A program made the position numbers and the translations under genes. The notes under the pieces were generated by a model. It made no database searches. It saw only the letters and a program-made list of their open reading frames with translations, and had not been told where the DNA came from. From Protula sp. h YS-2021 (Eukaryota > Annelida > Polychaeta > Sabellida > Serpulidae), in assembly GCA_949752745.1 (NCBI GenBank), contig OX457026.1:26133116-26197115 (forward strand): a DNA stretch of 64,000 bases. Reading direction: 5' to 3'. Of the stretch, positions 28,201 through 40,333 are shown piece by piece (position 1 is the stretch's first letter; every line of letters begins with the position of its first letter).

Positions 28201-30175
28201 AGTGAGAGCCGAAGTGCACAAAACTGCTACTGAAATGAACGGTGGTCCTCACGTCAGACCGTGTGGAAGGGAAGTCAAAGTGGATCGAGATCACAACGGG
28301 ATGGAATTCACGCACAGAGATCGTGGCGAGAGGATGCATCGCCTGCTTCCCAGCCTTGACAAAGTGAAGCGATCACGTGATAAGTTGGCGGTGTTAAGAG
28401 ATCAAGGTCAAGACCGACAAGCACGCAGCCTGGACGTGTTAAGCAAACGCGCTGACAAATGGCACGATGCCAACCGACGAGTTAAAAGCTACGAAGAGGA
28501 TTTTGTTCAACTTCGAAGCTACAGACGAGAAAGTGAAACAGTGGATTATGACCGGTTTAAAATAACCGAATTTAGTAGACTACCGGCATCTAACCCACAT
28601 TTCGGGACCGTCTCGGAAGCACTGCCTGGTAATGCCAAAAGCAAAGTGCGATACAACGACATCGGAAGCTTTGAGGAAATCAATGATAAAGTCATCGACG
28701 GTATTGTAGAAGATATTGCAATAATGAGTGAAAGTGAAACCGAAACTCTCAACGGCACTCGGAAGTACAAAGAACTATGGAATTTACGCACTACTTTCGA
28801 AGAGGACGAGGATTTGAGTGATACGATCCGCATGGCGGATGGAACGTCGCCTGAACTGTCGCCTGAAGAGAAAGAACCAACAACCTCCGTGACTACGTCT
28901 TTCGAATCGAACACGGAACCTACGGTCAGTCAGAGTAACATGTCATCTCAAGCGAACAATGTCTCCGTGCCCACTGACAAAGCACCAGTGAAACTCCTCC
29001 ATCCTAATTATGAGAAAAGGAGAAAATCTTATCAGAGCATTTTTAACAGACGAATGCAGCGTGGTGACTACCAAGGGACACAGCGGCCAGCTGAAAATAG
29101 TTTTGATAGTTTTGAAACAATGGACACAGATGGTGATGTCTCGGAGTCTAGCCGACAGGAAGTGACAACCACGTCATTTGAATCGACCGGTACGACGGAT
29201 AATACAGACAGTACAGGAGACAGTTCTTCACATAAGCTTCAACAAATGCGAGGCGATAGCGGATACAAATCTCTAGAAACACAGAATTCTCAAAATGCTG
29301 AAATCTCGCCTAAATCACCTAAAGGCAATAGCCTCACACCCACCCCGGCCTTCCCTGCAATAACAGAATACAAAGCTCCGGCTCAAGATGTTCCTAAGGC
29401 GCCCAAATCACAACGAATACAAGCAGTTGCATTTCAAGAACAAGGCCGATCATCCTCTCTTCCGGAAACACACAAGCCTAGTAGATCAGATCCACACCGC
29501 TCGTCACATTATTTTGACAGGCGTGCCGCAAAAAGTGCCTCGAAAAAGCGTCGCGATTTTCGGTCACCCAGACACCAAAATGTTCGTATACACGAGTGTG
29601 TTCCGGAAGCGGAAAGCGATTCAAGATCTGATCAGCCTTCCGGTGATAGCTTTGAAGAAACAACTCAGCAAGGCAATGCTAAGTTCTCAATATTCAATAA
29701 AATTATACGCAGTAAATCGGAACAAACCGGACGTGCTCGGGCCCAAATGCAACGTGATTACAGCATCGACCATAAAACTGACGCCGTGTTTAACGAGTTC
29801 TTAAGACATGATGAAGCTTTTGACACGCCTGGTAAATCAACACGTGGCTCACCAGGCCACAAACAAAGAATACAGCGAAAAAACTCGGAAGTTTTCCCGG
29901 CAAAAAAAGAACGTTATACACGCGGTAACAGGAGTGCTAGCGTAGACAGCAGCTCCACAGCCTTGGTATCATTTCACAAGATATCGCCACAAGACAGCAT
30001 AGAGGAGGAAGACGAGGAGGAATGGCAAACCTCAACCGTATCAAACGCTCAAATGATCGAGTCACAGAACTCACCACATAAACATAGCAAAGGTGAAAGC
30101 AGCTCAAGACACGGTGCCAAAACAATGTCTAATATCCCTGTCATTCGACTCCCACAGGAAACCGGAGAGGCGTAG
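22121..30175 (+). CDS. CBARP-like: CBARP-like single-pass membrane protein gene (multi-exon)
   Basis: Five exons join in one open frame: 22121-22266, 23412-23558, 26351-26427, 27414-27663 and 27988-30175 (stop TAG at 30173). All four introns are GT-AG and the codons split at the junctions (phases 2, 2, 1, 2) all rejoin without a stop. Counted from Met 22130 the product is 932 residues. Residues 8-33 form a hydrophobic helix followed by basic YKYCVKSK, so the long tail should be cytoplasmic. Tail blocks: RHVSFE about 154-159, YTEGDFHHLKNSR 205-217, YKELWNLRTTFE about 464-475, GDSGYKSLE about 626-634, RDYSIDHKTDAVF from about 793 leading into NEFLRHD, and NIPVIR near the C-terminus. From memory these match vertebrate CBARP/BARP, a plasma-membrane protein that binds the beta subunits of voltage-gated calcium channels and dampens calcium current and exocytosis. 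The tail is Ser/Thr/Arg-rich and probably disordered, with an acidic EEEDEEE run at about residue 875. Vertebrate CBARP is about 700 residues, so this one is longer. The exon structure is seen directly; the family call rests on recalled motifs; the function is inferred. Confidence 0.8.
23412..23558 (+). CDS. Symmetric 147-nt exon of the CBARP-like gene
   Basis: A pyrimidine-rich stretch ending in gacag (AG 23410-23411) precedes it and gtaaga follows at 23559. Entered in phase 2 it reads Q-PRGIKSLVSRIQPNIRILKL...PDTAAKSG with no stop, and its last two bases (GG) join the G of the next exon to make Gly. Length is a multiple of three with the same phase on both sides, so it can be included or skipped without changing frame. 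It contributes residues about 46-95, a basic, amphipathic juxtamembrane segment. It has no start codon and is easily missed. Confidence 0.8.
25244..25380 (+). repeat. Dispersed repeat, copy 2
   Basis: Same landmarks and orientation as the copy at 15131-15270, ending near ggttgtgatactg. It lies in the third intron region of the CBARP-like gene (between exons 23412 and 26351). Confidence 0.5.
25788..25850 (+). repeat. Partial tRNA-like sequence
   Basis: Contains gataagcgtgtctgg (possible A box) and GGGGTTCGAATCC (B box), with no complete cloverleaf. Probably the head of a tRNA-derived SINE lying in the intron before exon 26351. Confidence 0.4.
26351..26427 (+). CDS. 77-nt exon of the CBARP-like gene
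   Basis: Acceptor tcatttatag at 26341-26350; donor AAAG then gtactc at 26428. The exon completes a split codon with its first G, then reads EGETIEFSSENEIDAAVAEY followed by IYKLK, and leaves one G. It is acidic, probably helical, and lies between the juxtamembrane exon and the Ser-rich tail. Length is not a multiple of three, so it should be constitutive. Confidence 0.85.
26876..26942 (-). repeat. Partial tRNA-like sequence, minus strand
   Basis: The minus strand contains GGTTCGAGTTCC (B box) with a GC-rich upstream part. Neither a clear A box nor an acceptor stem can be paired. Weak. Confidence 0.25.
27414..27663 (+). CDS. 250-nt exon of the CBARP-like gene (RHVSFE block)
   Basis: Acceptor cttttttacgcag ends at 27413; donor AG then gtaaag at 27664. 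It reads (D)TQDEELMELGGRHPTQTG..., through SELSRHVSFEVDIDQPSS, to TTHKSV(R). GC content and codon use are clearly higher than in the flanking AT-rich introns. The RHVSFE segment corresponds to a recalled RRVSFNE block of vertebrate CBARP and looks like a basophilic kinase site (R-x-x-S). Confidence 0.9.
27988..30175 (+). CDS. Large terminal coding exon of the CBARP-like gene
   Basis: Acceptor gttactgtttctag ends at 27987. The first base completes AGA, then YTEGDFHHLKNSRIDRS follows and the frame stays open for 728 codons to TAG at 30173-30175. It holds most of the cytoplasmic tail: the TEGDFHHLKN block at its start; a charged, probably helical stretch at residues about 323-391; YKELWNLRTTFEED; GDSGYKSLE; RIHECVPE; then RDYSIDHKTDAVF and NEFLRHD; and the acidic C-terminal part. 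Sequence between blocks is low-complexity, Ser/Thr/Gln/Arg-rich. The nearest internal ATG (28049) gives a 708-codon frame, but that is only the exon interior and not a separate gene. Confidence 0.93.
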
Positions 30176-30675
30176 CTTTAAATAGGAGCTTGCGATATAT
30201 TTTCTTAGATCGTTTGTTTTGATCATGTTTGTGACACTGTATGTTTGGTTATGTTTGTGAATATAGTTCATTGATATGGTAACTGGCATTGTTTGTGATT
30301 TATATACTAGACGTACAGATAGCTCTCTCGCATGTTCCCATGAAACCGAGTGAAGGTAAAATACGTCGTCTCAAGGCATAACGTGTTGTCATAAGACAAT
30401 ACCAAACAGGCACGCGTATGCCTCTTTAGTGTATTTACTGAAAGGCCATTTTTGTTATTTTTTTCAGAGAAAATTTTAATTTCGCAATTTCATAGTGTCT
30501 AAAATCTCGCACATAGATTTCTTTTGTTCAAGGTACATTTGGCCAATAGTTAGGATGGGGTGTTAACCACCTGAAAGGAAACAGCTTAGTTTCTCGCATT
30601 TAGAGAACAATGAAATTCGGTCGTTTTCCAACACCTTCAAATTTCAAAAGATGAAAATCACTCTCTTGAAATAAA
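30176..30675 (+). other. 3' UTR and first polyadenylation signal of the CBARP-like gene
   Basis: The AT-rich sequence after the stop has no further open frame. The first canonical AATAAA downstream is at 30670-30675. Later AATAAA hexamers occur at about 31858, 31984 and 32147, so longer transcripts are possible. Confidence 0.4.
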
Positions 30676-31334
30676 AAAATATCTTTCGCTGATTGCATTC
30701 TCATTTTAAGTGTGAAATTCGTACTATTTTGTCAAAATTACCTCATACAGAGGTGATCATGCAACATTGAAACGATTCAAATTTTCATGGAAAATGGCTG
30801 ATACATCCCCAAAATAGGTGCCAGTTTAAAAATAACAGATTGTAAAAAATGTGCTGAAATTTTTTTTTTGTGCTGAAAAATGTTCTGTTTGATTTTAAGT
30901 GTTTTTTTATGTTTGCTAACTTGAACAATACTTGAGCTGGGGGCACCCAATGATTGTAATACTTTTAACCGAGCGAGGTCCTGTTTCCAAAATGTCAGTC
31001 AATTTTTTGTGACAAATTTTAAAGTAAAAACTATACAGTCTGGCGATATCTTTCATTCACGTACATACGGAGTTACTCATAATTGATCTTGTAACACATA
31101 ATTGCGGCAGCGTGATGTGAGCCTATGTTTATATAATTTACACAAAAGAGTATGGATAATTATTAAAATATTGATATACATTCTTAACTCTAAGACTGTC
31201 TGTGGCATTGTTGTGCGGAGTTGTGAAGCCAATGAAAGATCGTCACGCTAAAGACATATGCTTAACATATAATGTGATTTTTTCAGAGATCACTGCAAAA
31301 AGTGATGAGAAATGGAAATTTCGTTCGTGAAATG
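30676..31334. other. No gene recognised
   Basis: AT-rich flank of the CBARP-like gene, possibly extended 3' UTR. Confidence 0.4.
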
Positions 31335-31825
31335 TAGTGATGATCCTACTCCGTGGTAATGATCCTATTCCATAGTAATGATCCTACTCCGTGGTTATGA
31401 TCCTACTCCGTAGTAATGATAATACTCCGTGGTACTGATCCTACTCCTTGGAAAAGATCCTACTCCGTAGTAATGATCTTACTCCGTGGTAATGATCCTA
31501 CTACGTGGCAATGTTCCTGTTTGACAGTAATTTTCCTACACCGTGGTACCTTTCCTACTCCATGGCAATGTTCCAGCTACGTGGAAATGTCCCTACTCCG
31601 TGGCAATGTCCCTATTTTATGGTAATATACCTACTCCGTGGTGATGTTCTTACTCCACGGAAATGTTCCTTCTATGTGGTAATGTTCCTACTCCATGGTA
31701 ATGTTCCTGTTCGGTGATGTTTCTATATGATGATAAGGTTCCTACTCCGCAGTAATGTTCTAACCCCGTGGTAATATTCTTAACCCGTGGTAATGATCCA
31801 ACTCCGTGGTAATGATTTCCGGGCT
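31335..31825. repeat. Minisatellite, 19-bp unit (gatcctactccgtggtaat)
   Basis: About 25 units with strict 19-bp spacing at the start (31342, 31361, 31380) and more variation towards the right, where gttcc replaces gatcc. It follows the 3' end of the CBARP-like gene. Confidence 0.9.
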
Positions 31826-34800
31826 TTCTACATGTCTAGGCCACGAAGTCCGGCCAAAAATAAATTAAGTGGATTTGCATTGTCATAGACCGGTGCTGTG
31901 GAGAATTATTTTGGATGAAGCCCTGTTGACACTCCATATGGATCACAGGTAGTTATTTTGCAACCTTACTTTATTCTGCAATCAATAAAGGCCATTTCTC
32001 TAAGCAGGTGCTTCGCTTGCAAAGAGAGTCATAAATATATAGCATAGCCAAGTACAGACAATCTGGTTCGCTTTATTTGTGAGAAGCAGAGTGAAAACTT
32101 TCATGTGTAGCTATGCAAGCATTTTACAAAAAATTACGTGACTGTGAATAAAGTGGTTCTTTTAAAATACTTCTATTTTCCAAGTTGGTTGCATGGCCTC
32201 TATTGAACACAATGCTACACTTTTGGTCTGTAAGCTGTAAGGACTGTGCCATAATTTGCCTTCACTGGGAGGGAGTGATGATGTTCAATAAGCGCAGGAT
32301 GGTATCATATTGTCATCATACTCCAAACCAGAAGGACATCAATGTTTTACATGATCCTTATGCCTTAAAGCGCCATATTTTGAAGTGTTTATCTCTAGTC
32401 AAATAAATGGAACCTGCAAATGGTCAAACATTTCATTCACGTGAGGGTGTTATTTAACTGCATAGCGTCTACCCGCTTGCTTGTCTGCCCACCAACCCCG
32501 TACAGCTTCACAAACACTCTTTGTTATGCTGAGAACAGATGTGAAATTATCTTACTCAAGATTCACATAAATCGAGAAAATGCCTGCATATTTAAAATCA
32601 TTGCTCAATTCAATGTGTTCTCAGCTTTTTGAGTTGCCAAAAATTTTGTGTTAAATTAGTTTCAGCAATGTCTATGCTATAATTAAAATGAATTTATATC
32701 GATACAAACTTTCATTTAAATTAAGGCTTGCTGCAGGCAGTAGATCGACATTGCTCATATACTGGTGATGGAACTTCTTTATTTATTAAATGAGAAACTC
32801 TTTGATTCGGCATAGCTTCTGATCCAATTAGGTCGTATATTTTTTTGAACAGAGCTGTATTGTGTCCTGTGGAAATGTCCTTCAGCCCTTCTTTCTGTTG
32901 CAATTTCATTACGGCAATATTAGTGGTGACGATGAATGCATTACCACACCCACGACTCAGATTTGTGGCGTCAATACCAAAGTACGACACTTATGGTGAC
33001 GTAAAAATAAAACTTGTCTTGTTGCGCATGCTCTATTGCATCTTATTTAATGAATGGCTGAAATGTTAACTGATGCAAACTAATGTTAGCTACCCTGCAT
33101 GGCAACGACAAAACAGAGTCAAGTCGCTTCACTTGTTTGTTATTAGGAATTGTCGGTTGTCTTGTTACGTGCATGATTTCCGTTTTTTAACAAATAAAAG
33201 GTCATGTGAGAAAAAGGAGCAATCGTGTGTTCTTTATAGCAATTTACTGGACAGAAAAGCAATGCTCTTTCGTTCAGCAAATAGAATGTGTCTCTTTATT
33301 TTGATTCAGAAAAAAAAACATACAGCGCTAAAGGTTTTATTATTATTATTGCATTTATCTATTAATTCTGGTGATTACTTTTTATCTGATTATTTCCGTG
33401 CCATACTTTGCTTGGAATACGCTCGCATTCACTCCCAAACAAAATAACAGAAAGTAAAAAATAACAGGTATAGGAGAGGCAAAATCCTCAATGTTTATTA
33501 TTTCGCCTATTTTTGGTTCAGCTTAATTATAACACGACGTTGCATCTGTTTAAAACATTTTAAAAGATCAGGCGTCTTAGTTTTCGAGAAGTTTCCCCAA
33601 TTAATTTCCAACCAATATACTTTTTAAGAAATGAACTGACAAAACCATGAGGCTACTTTTAACGGAAGGACAGACCATCGGCTGAAAATGACGACAGTCA
33701 TAGCCTCCAATAAAACTGACTGAGGGACAACAAGAGCCAAACGCTTCGCATCAACAACACAATTCATAATTGTTTAGGTGTAGGAAGATCTATACTGTAT
33801 AAATGTTAACTTGAATACAATACGTAAACTGCATTAAGCAACTTCTAGCCCATTTTTCTTTCTCTTATGCTATGATATGTTTAACTTGATTATCTTAAGA
33901 AGTCACTTTGTAGCCGATAGTTATGTTTGGTTATGTTTTCTTGTTGCTGACTAAAAGTTACATTACAGTAACGCACAAAATGTTTTCACATTCAATACAG
34001 AGATTCAAAGACGCAACAAAGATGTTCAGGAACTGCGAACATCATTTTGTCCACAAATAGGCAATCGAATACCCCTCTTTACACACGTGCCAAAAGTGCG
34101 TCGAGCTTTGCATGTCTTAGAACTAAGCAGTTCCAAAGTGTATTCTATATTTGGACTGTTTTTTTTTTACTTTTGAAGGGTAAAATTGACAATTTAATTT
34201 TAGCTAAAAGGACTAAAATACTACATGACATTGCAAGCAATGTGTACATGTTAAATAATCGAATTTAGCAAGTAGTTCGGCAACAATAATCTAACAAAAA
34301 TGCTTATAGTAACAAAGTAAACGAAAAACGGTAAATGCCTTCAATGGAACTGCAAATCCAATACACAGAAAAGCTAAACAGTTGCATTTGGGTTTGTTCA
34401 TGATGTATGAAAAGCCACAAGCAAAGACAGCACAAGGGAAAATTAAATCAATCATCTAAGTTTATTTTTAAACGAATATTGTGTGATATATTTATATCGT
34501 AGAGGTATTCATGTTTTACTACGCTGCACTTTTGGATCAGACTACGCCCGATAGCAAACATCAATTGTCTTTATACATCAATTGTCTTTATACCAGCGCA
34601 AAAATCAATTGTCTTTATACATCAATTGTCTATATACCAGGCGCAAAAATCAATTGTCTTTATACCAGGCGCAAAAACTGAAATCGCAATCTGTCCTGTC
34701 TAATAAACAGTATCAACTAAATTTTATTTAATTGTGAAAGTGCAATTTCATGTAAGTATTCTTGATTGCTGATTACAAAATAGCGCCTAAATTTTAATAC

Positions 34801-37800
34801 ATGACATTAGTGAGCTAATGCAATACTAACATCCGCGTTGTTTTCACAAAATCTGGTGATTTTGACGCTAAAGCACTTTGAATCAGTATTCTTAATTCAC
34901 TTTTCAATATTATGACGGGCATAAACAATTTTGGACGCCATATGCACATGACTGCATTTCTCTCAACTTGTGCACATAATCAAATCATTTCGCTTGCTGT
35001 GCGTGCGCTGTAAGCCACGCGTTAAAAAGCCTTTTTATGGATATTTCCACTGATTTTTGAATCCCAATTCCATTTCGCTCAGCAATTTATGTCTAATCTG
35101 TCTTGCTTTCATTACTAACTCTTGAATGCAATAAATACAACTTTAAAACGAAATATTTGAACAAGGCTTTTTTAAAATTTGCTCTCCCATATTTGTGCCC
35201 TCGTGTGTTTCAACACGCGTGGCGAAGAAAAGGTTAGGCATAGTGAAGTGATATTGATAGGATGCACTTGCAAAAAGCTAGAATATTCCCCATGAACTGC
35301 TTATTACTAAATCGAACGCTGTAACTTTAGATGAGGGAAAACATTTCCGTCACTTTTGCGAAAATCCTTCAATAAACCTTATCGCTACTGTGATTGTATA
35401 AATATAAAAAAAACCTGAACAGTAGCATTTGATTTTGAAAGCACTGAGAGTACATTATCACGTTTAATGTTGTCACTGGCAATAGTTGGTGTCTATCAGA
35501 TCTCTCAGGAAAAACAATATTTGACCTTTTACACTCATCAATTGAAAAAAAGTTGCTTGAAAAAATCATAAAGAAAGTCCTTTCAAAACTGTAATGTCAT
35601 TTTTTATGGTAACTTAAACGTTTTGTTGGAAAACTAGTTGGACAATTTGCCGCTTAAAACCCTTTCGGTGTGAGGATCGTCGAAAACGTGCTCAGGAAAT
35701 ATCTATCTGAATGTTCATTCATGTAAAAAGTTGAATTTCGGTCAAATAACAATTGCTGGAAAGTTCATCTATGGAGGAATCGCTTGATAGTTTACTCATG
35801 ACTTGAAACCTTATGCATATGGGAAATTGTTAATGCTAAGCAATGGAAGAATTGCTGATGCAAGAAGAAACTAATTTAATAGTGATTTCCTGGAAAACTC
35901 CTGTAAAAGTAATTTATGTTAAGTCAGTCGGGGACGATCTGTTTGAAAGCGCAATGCGGGGGGACTTCTTGAAACCTAGTCCTGCCGGGCCTGTCTTAAA
36001 GCACGTCCGCGGACATGTTTCAAACCAGATCATGCAGGGTCTGTTTGAAAAAATTGTGACAATTTATCTTTTTCTCATGACACGTCCGAGTCCCTGAGAA
36101 TTGATCCATCCTAATTTCAAAAATCCAGCAAAAGCAACGAAATCGATCGAACGGGTGTATCAATTTTAAATTAAAAAGAATAAGCCAGAAGACGGTGAAA
36201 ATACTGAAACTGTCTTTTTTGAACGAGCCAATTATGCTAAAATGTTGCTCCAGTCTATGGTACTCGCATTTTCTTACAGGAAATATTTCAAACTTTTAAA
36301 AGTAGCAAATTATAACTTTATAATACCAGCCTCATGCCACATAAATTTGTTAATAAACCACCAAACTACATGTTGCAGTAATGGACATTTTTGGGTTTGC
36401 TGGGTCACCGCAATTCAACAATATGGAAACCTTAAATGTTTCGTCTAAGGTCTAAGTCGAGTCTAAAGATCGTCCGCCGGTAACAAGGCTATCCTCCCCA
36501 CCCTTATTCACGGATAATCTTGCTTGAAAGCTGCCGACACAAGGTCTGTTTGAAAGTTTGAAAGTTCAGTCATTGCCGTTTTATTTGACATTTCATTCGG
36601 GTAGATCCTTTCTGAAAGCCGTCTAATGGGGGAAGGCCTTTTAAAAGAAAGCTCAGCCAAGAAAATCTGTTAAAACTAACATGATAAACCTGTAAAAATA
36701 CAAGTAATAAAAAATAAAAGGTGCATAAAAGTTCGAGTGCGAAAAACTGCAGAAAGTGAACGATATGGAGTAACAGGAGTCCAGATGTTTTCAGTGAGGC
36801 ATGCAAAATATCTTCACACAAATGCAATACATGTAGGGAATCTGAATACCTAATTATTCTGTATTGGAAAGACTCATAACCCGTCGCGATATAACACTCA
36901 CATGATAACGATGTAAGAGTGTTAGAATATTGCACTGTCAGGCGATACCTGCAAAGCGTAAATGTCAATTACGAATGCTCATTGTTTACCATGGAATAAG
37001 CATAAAATGGTTGAGGTTAGTTACGTTAACTACATAAAAACGTGAATAAATCCGGTCCATTTACAATAGGGTTGTCCAAAAACTCAATGAGCGCTAATTT
37101 TGACTTCCATGATAGGTTATCTAACCCAGGCTCACGTTTGAATGTTTTTTAACACTTGACAAGTCTTTGATTCGGTCAAGGCTTATATGAATTTGTGCTG
37201 GCAGCCTTTGGCTATTTTTTTTTCTTGACAGTGAAATTTCATTTCTTGTCTCAGCTTCTCTGACACTAACAGGCCTTAGGACCACAAAACTTTGTACTTA
37301 TGTAAAACTTGATCTGAGGGTGTACATCCCGCCTTTTTTTCGTCTACGGTTTCGTTTTCATGCTTAAAACGCCATACAAACACAGCTGATTTTAGAATAA
37401 ATAAATACAGCGCATTTAAAAGCAAAAGCAAAACAGCACAGCTTATGGGTGTTACGCGAGCTCTGTCTGCATAGAAAAAAAGTGCTAGTCCGTTCAATCA
37501 ATAAAGCCGTTGAGCCAACACAACCAAGCAGATGAACCTTATAAGTCGCATACGTGCTGCGCCATAAGCTCTCTATTTAGTTGTATAACAGATTACGCGG
37601 CTTGTAAAAAACTTCATGTTATTCAAGAAATAGTAAGCCGTTCAAAGAAAAATTTTTAATTTTTAATGTGTCAAGTGTTGAAGATTACGCTCGCGAAATG
37701 ATTATGAAATATAGGTGTCTCTTTATCCTGCAACTACAAAGTGAAATCCAAATAGAAAGTAACATCCTAGAGTTATGACAGTGCATGAGTCAGCCATTTT

Positions 37801-39560
37801 AGGGTTTTATGAAAGTGCCATTGCGCGTTAAACAGCATGGTTTTGAAGGCATTGTTGTGTTTACGAGAACGTAGCAATAATGTAAATAAAGCAAATTTAT
37901 CAATTGAAAAAGGTACAAAAGGCCGAAAAATAGTGATTTATTTCATTTGTGACGAAACCAAAAACAGAAAGGAAGCTTGGCATACATAAACGTTCCGTTA
38001 AATAGTCCACTCGGAGGTGTATATTTATAAATGTATATTTATGTTTCTGAGTACAGTACGTTGGATGTAAAATATGTGGTGTATTAGGCATCGTTAGTGG
38101 CGCTGTGATGCAATAATTGAAATTTTTGCAATAGTAACGTCGAACTATCACGATAATTTGCAGTGATATATTTTCACACTAGACAAAGGAAGAATGTAAA
38201 CACATAATTATGGCTGACAGCATCAATGCAACATTTAAAGAGGAATGACATAGACAATTAAACAAACACCACCCAGCTTAACAATAACACAGTACGGGAT
38301 TGCAAATAATGAGGATTAAGTTGATAACTTTTTAGGCATCTTCAACTTATATGTGATTTTATACTTGGCTTTCAAGGAATTGATTTATAAATAGAGACAC
38401 TAAACTGATACCAAAAACAAAGACACGAAAATGGTAATTCTGCTTTGAAATTTAGGCTAAGTGACATATTTTTTCAAGTCGTAAACTTAGTTCTAAACAA
38501 TGCTTGGCTGCCTATATATTCGCAGACATATGAGCATTTTTTTGAACGATTTAACGATGTTTTTCGCTTTTGAAAATTTTACCTTTGTAACAGTATATTG
38601 CATCGTGTCTCATTTGTTCTATTTTATCTCATTACTCAGTACATATTAACTGACATTAAATTTAATAACTTTTTTGCTTTTGAGAATAATCCAATTAAGG
38701 TTTTGGATTACCAGGTGTCTAAGGTAGCCATAATCAAGCAATCAGCTAATCTCATTGTGTGATAACAGATTTAAGATGGGCAACTCCAGTGAATTACATG
38801 CCTCTGAATCAACGAATTTTAGGTTGGTAGTCCATTTATATTAAGTAGCAAATGTTCCCATTACATGCCGTCTCAACCTGTTTCTGGACTGCTGTCCTTG
38901 GTTCAAGTCTCCTACTTACGGAATATATGGTGACATTTAATGGCAGCAAATCACATTACCTATAAAATATAGACAATCTGACATCTTAAAGATCATTTAT
39001 ACCCTGAGCGGTTTTTCGACAAATATAAAAAGAGTCCCTAAGCGTAAAGTGTTCCTTTTTTATCCAAGTAAGATTTTAATAACTATAAAAGCACTGAATA
39101 CTTCTATTTGGCCTCACTGATGTCCGTTAGCAATGCAGATATACAGTAAATCGAGAATCGTTTAGTAGAATTTTGTCGGGCAGACAACTTGATCATGTAC
39201 AAACTGGAGTATGCTTCTTACTGGAGTTACACTGCCGAAAAGCAGATTATTCGAATAATCATTTCGGCTTGAATTATTATTAATTTTGCTGTTACACGGG
39301 TTTTCCACTTGATACATACAAATAAGGATCGTCCGGTTCTGCAGTGTTATTTCCACTGTTTGTTGCACTTGTAGCGTTACAAAACGTTACACTTGTGATG
39401 TAACAAGCAGCAGGCAGACCGTTTTTGCAAGTTGAGTGGAGTTACACAGCTGTTGCAATCACGACCAATGTTTGTTCATATACCTGCATCACTGCTGTAC
39501 GCCGCACAACAACCCAAGAAAATCCTCAAAAGGTTAATGACAAGCGATTTACTAATTTAC
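31826..39560. other. Long featureless interval
   Basis: Apart from the short tandem repeat at 34555-34680 I see no gene or element. The minus frame 32721-32990 (89 codons) and plus frame 33073-33447 (124 codons) are the longest and match nothing I know. No repeat-family ends were found. Confidence 0.45.
34555..34680. repeat. Short tandem repeat (atcaattgtctttatacc)
   Basis: Five copies of atcaattgtcttta, three followed by taccag(g)cgcaaaa, in head-to-tail order. Confidence 0.85.
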
Positions 39561-39579
39561 ATTTTTTACTTTTAATAAT

Positions 39580-39585
39580 AGTATT

Positions 39586-39618
<33 letters not shown>

Positions 39619-39795
39619 TATTATTATTATTAGAGCAGTGTGCTTGCAGGAGTTTTTAAGTTATCGTGTTTACAAGCTCTTGATGACAGACCGACAGACC
39701 GACCGACACACCGACACGCGGTCGATCGCATATATTGTGGGGAATAAATAATAATAAATAATAATAAATAATGATAATAATAATAATATAAAAGA
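39580..39795. repeat. (AAT)n microsatellites flanking a gaccgacag tract
   Basis: Two AAT runs (39582-39632 and 39744-39790) flank gacagaccgacagaccgacc at about 39687. The middle may be a remnant of a family B 3' end; no hairpin terminus is present. Confidence 0.75.
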
Positions 39796-39916
39796 TAATT
39801 TATAACATACATATAAATTTACAACATAACTCGCATCTCCAATCTGTAGCATTTAACCGTCTACAACCTTGACTAATTCCAGCAACTATTTTAATGTTAT
39901 GCCATCAAGGCAAACA

Positions 39917-40026
<110 letters not shown>

Positions 40027-40333
40027 ACAGGGAATCTGTGTAATTAGGGATTTCATGAAATCCCTAGGGGATTTGTGTAATAAATAAGCTTATATTGATT
40101 GTAACACTATTTTGAAAAATTATTCATTCAGGAAGGCTGTTTAGCTGTTTTTCGAAACTGTGTATCGCTTTTCACATCGAAAGGAATTGGAATTTATAAC
40201 ATTACCATCCAAAATAACAGAATTTGGCGTGAAATATGACATAAGTTACGTAGGATAAAAAATACCGCTAAATTCGGGTACTGAAGTATCTCATGAATGA
40301 TAGATTGGCAACTATCATTTTGCTGTATCTCTA

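Noticed and set aside
29388..29804. 138-codon frame inside the large exon
   Set aside because: Shadow frame of the CBARP-like coding exon.
32721..33447. 89-codon minus and 124-codon plus frames
   Set aside because: No motif or splice support; lengths within chance for this size of window.
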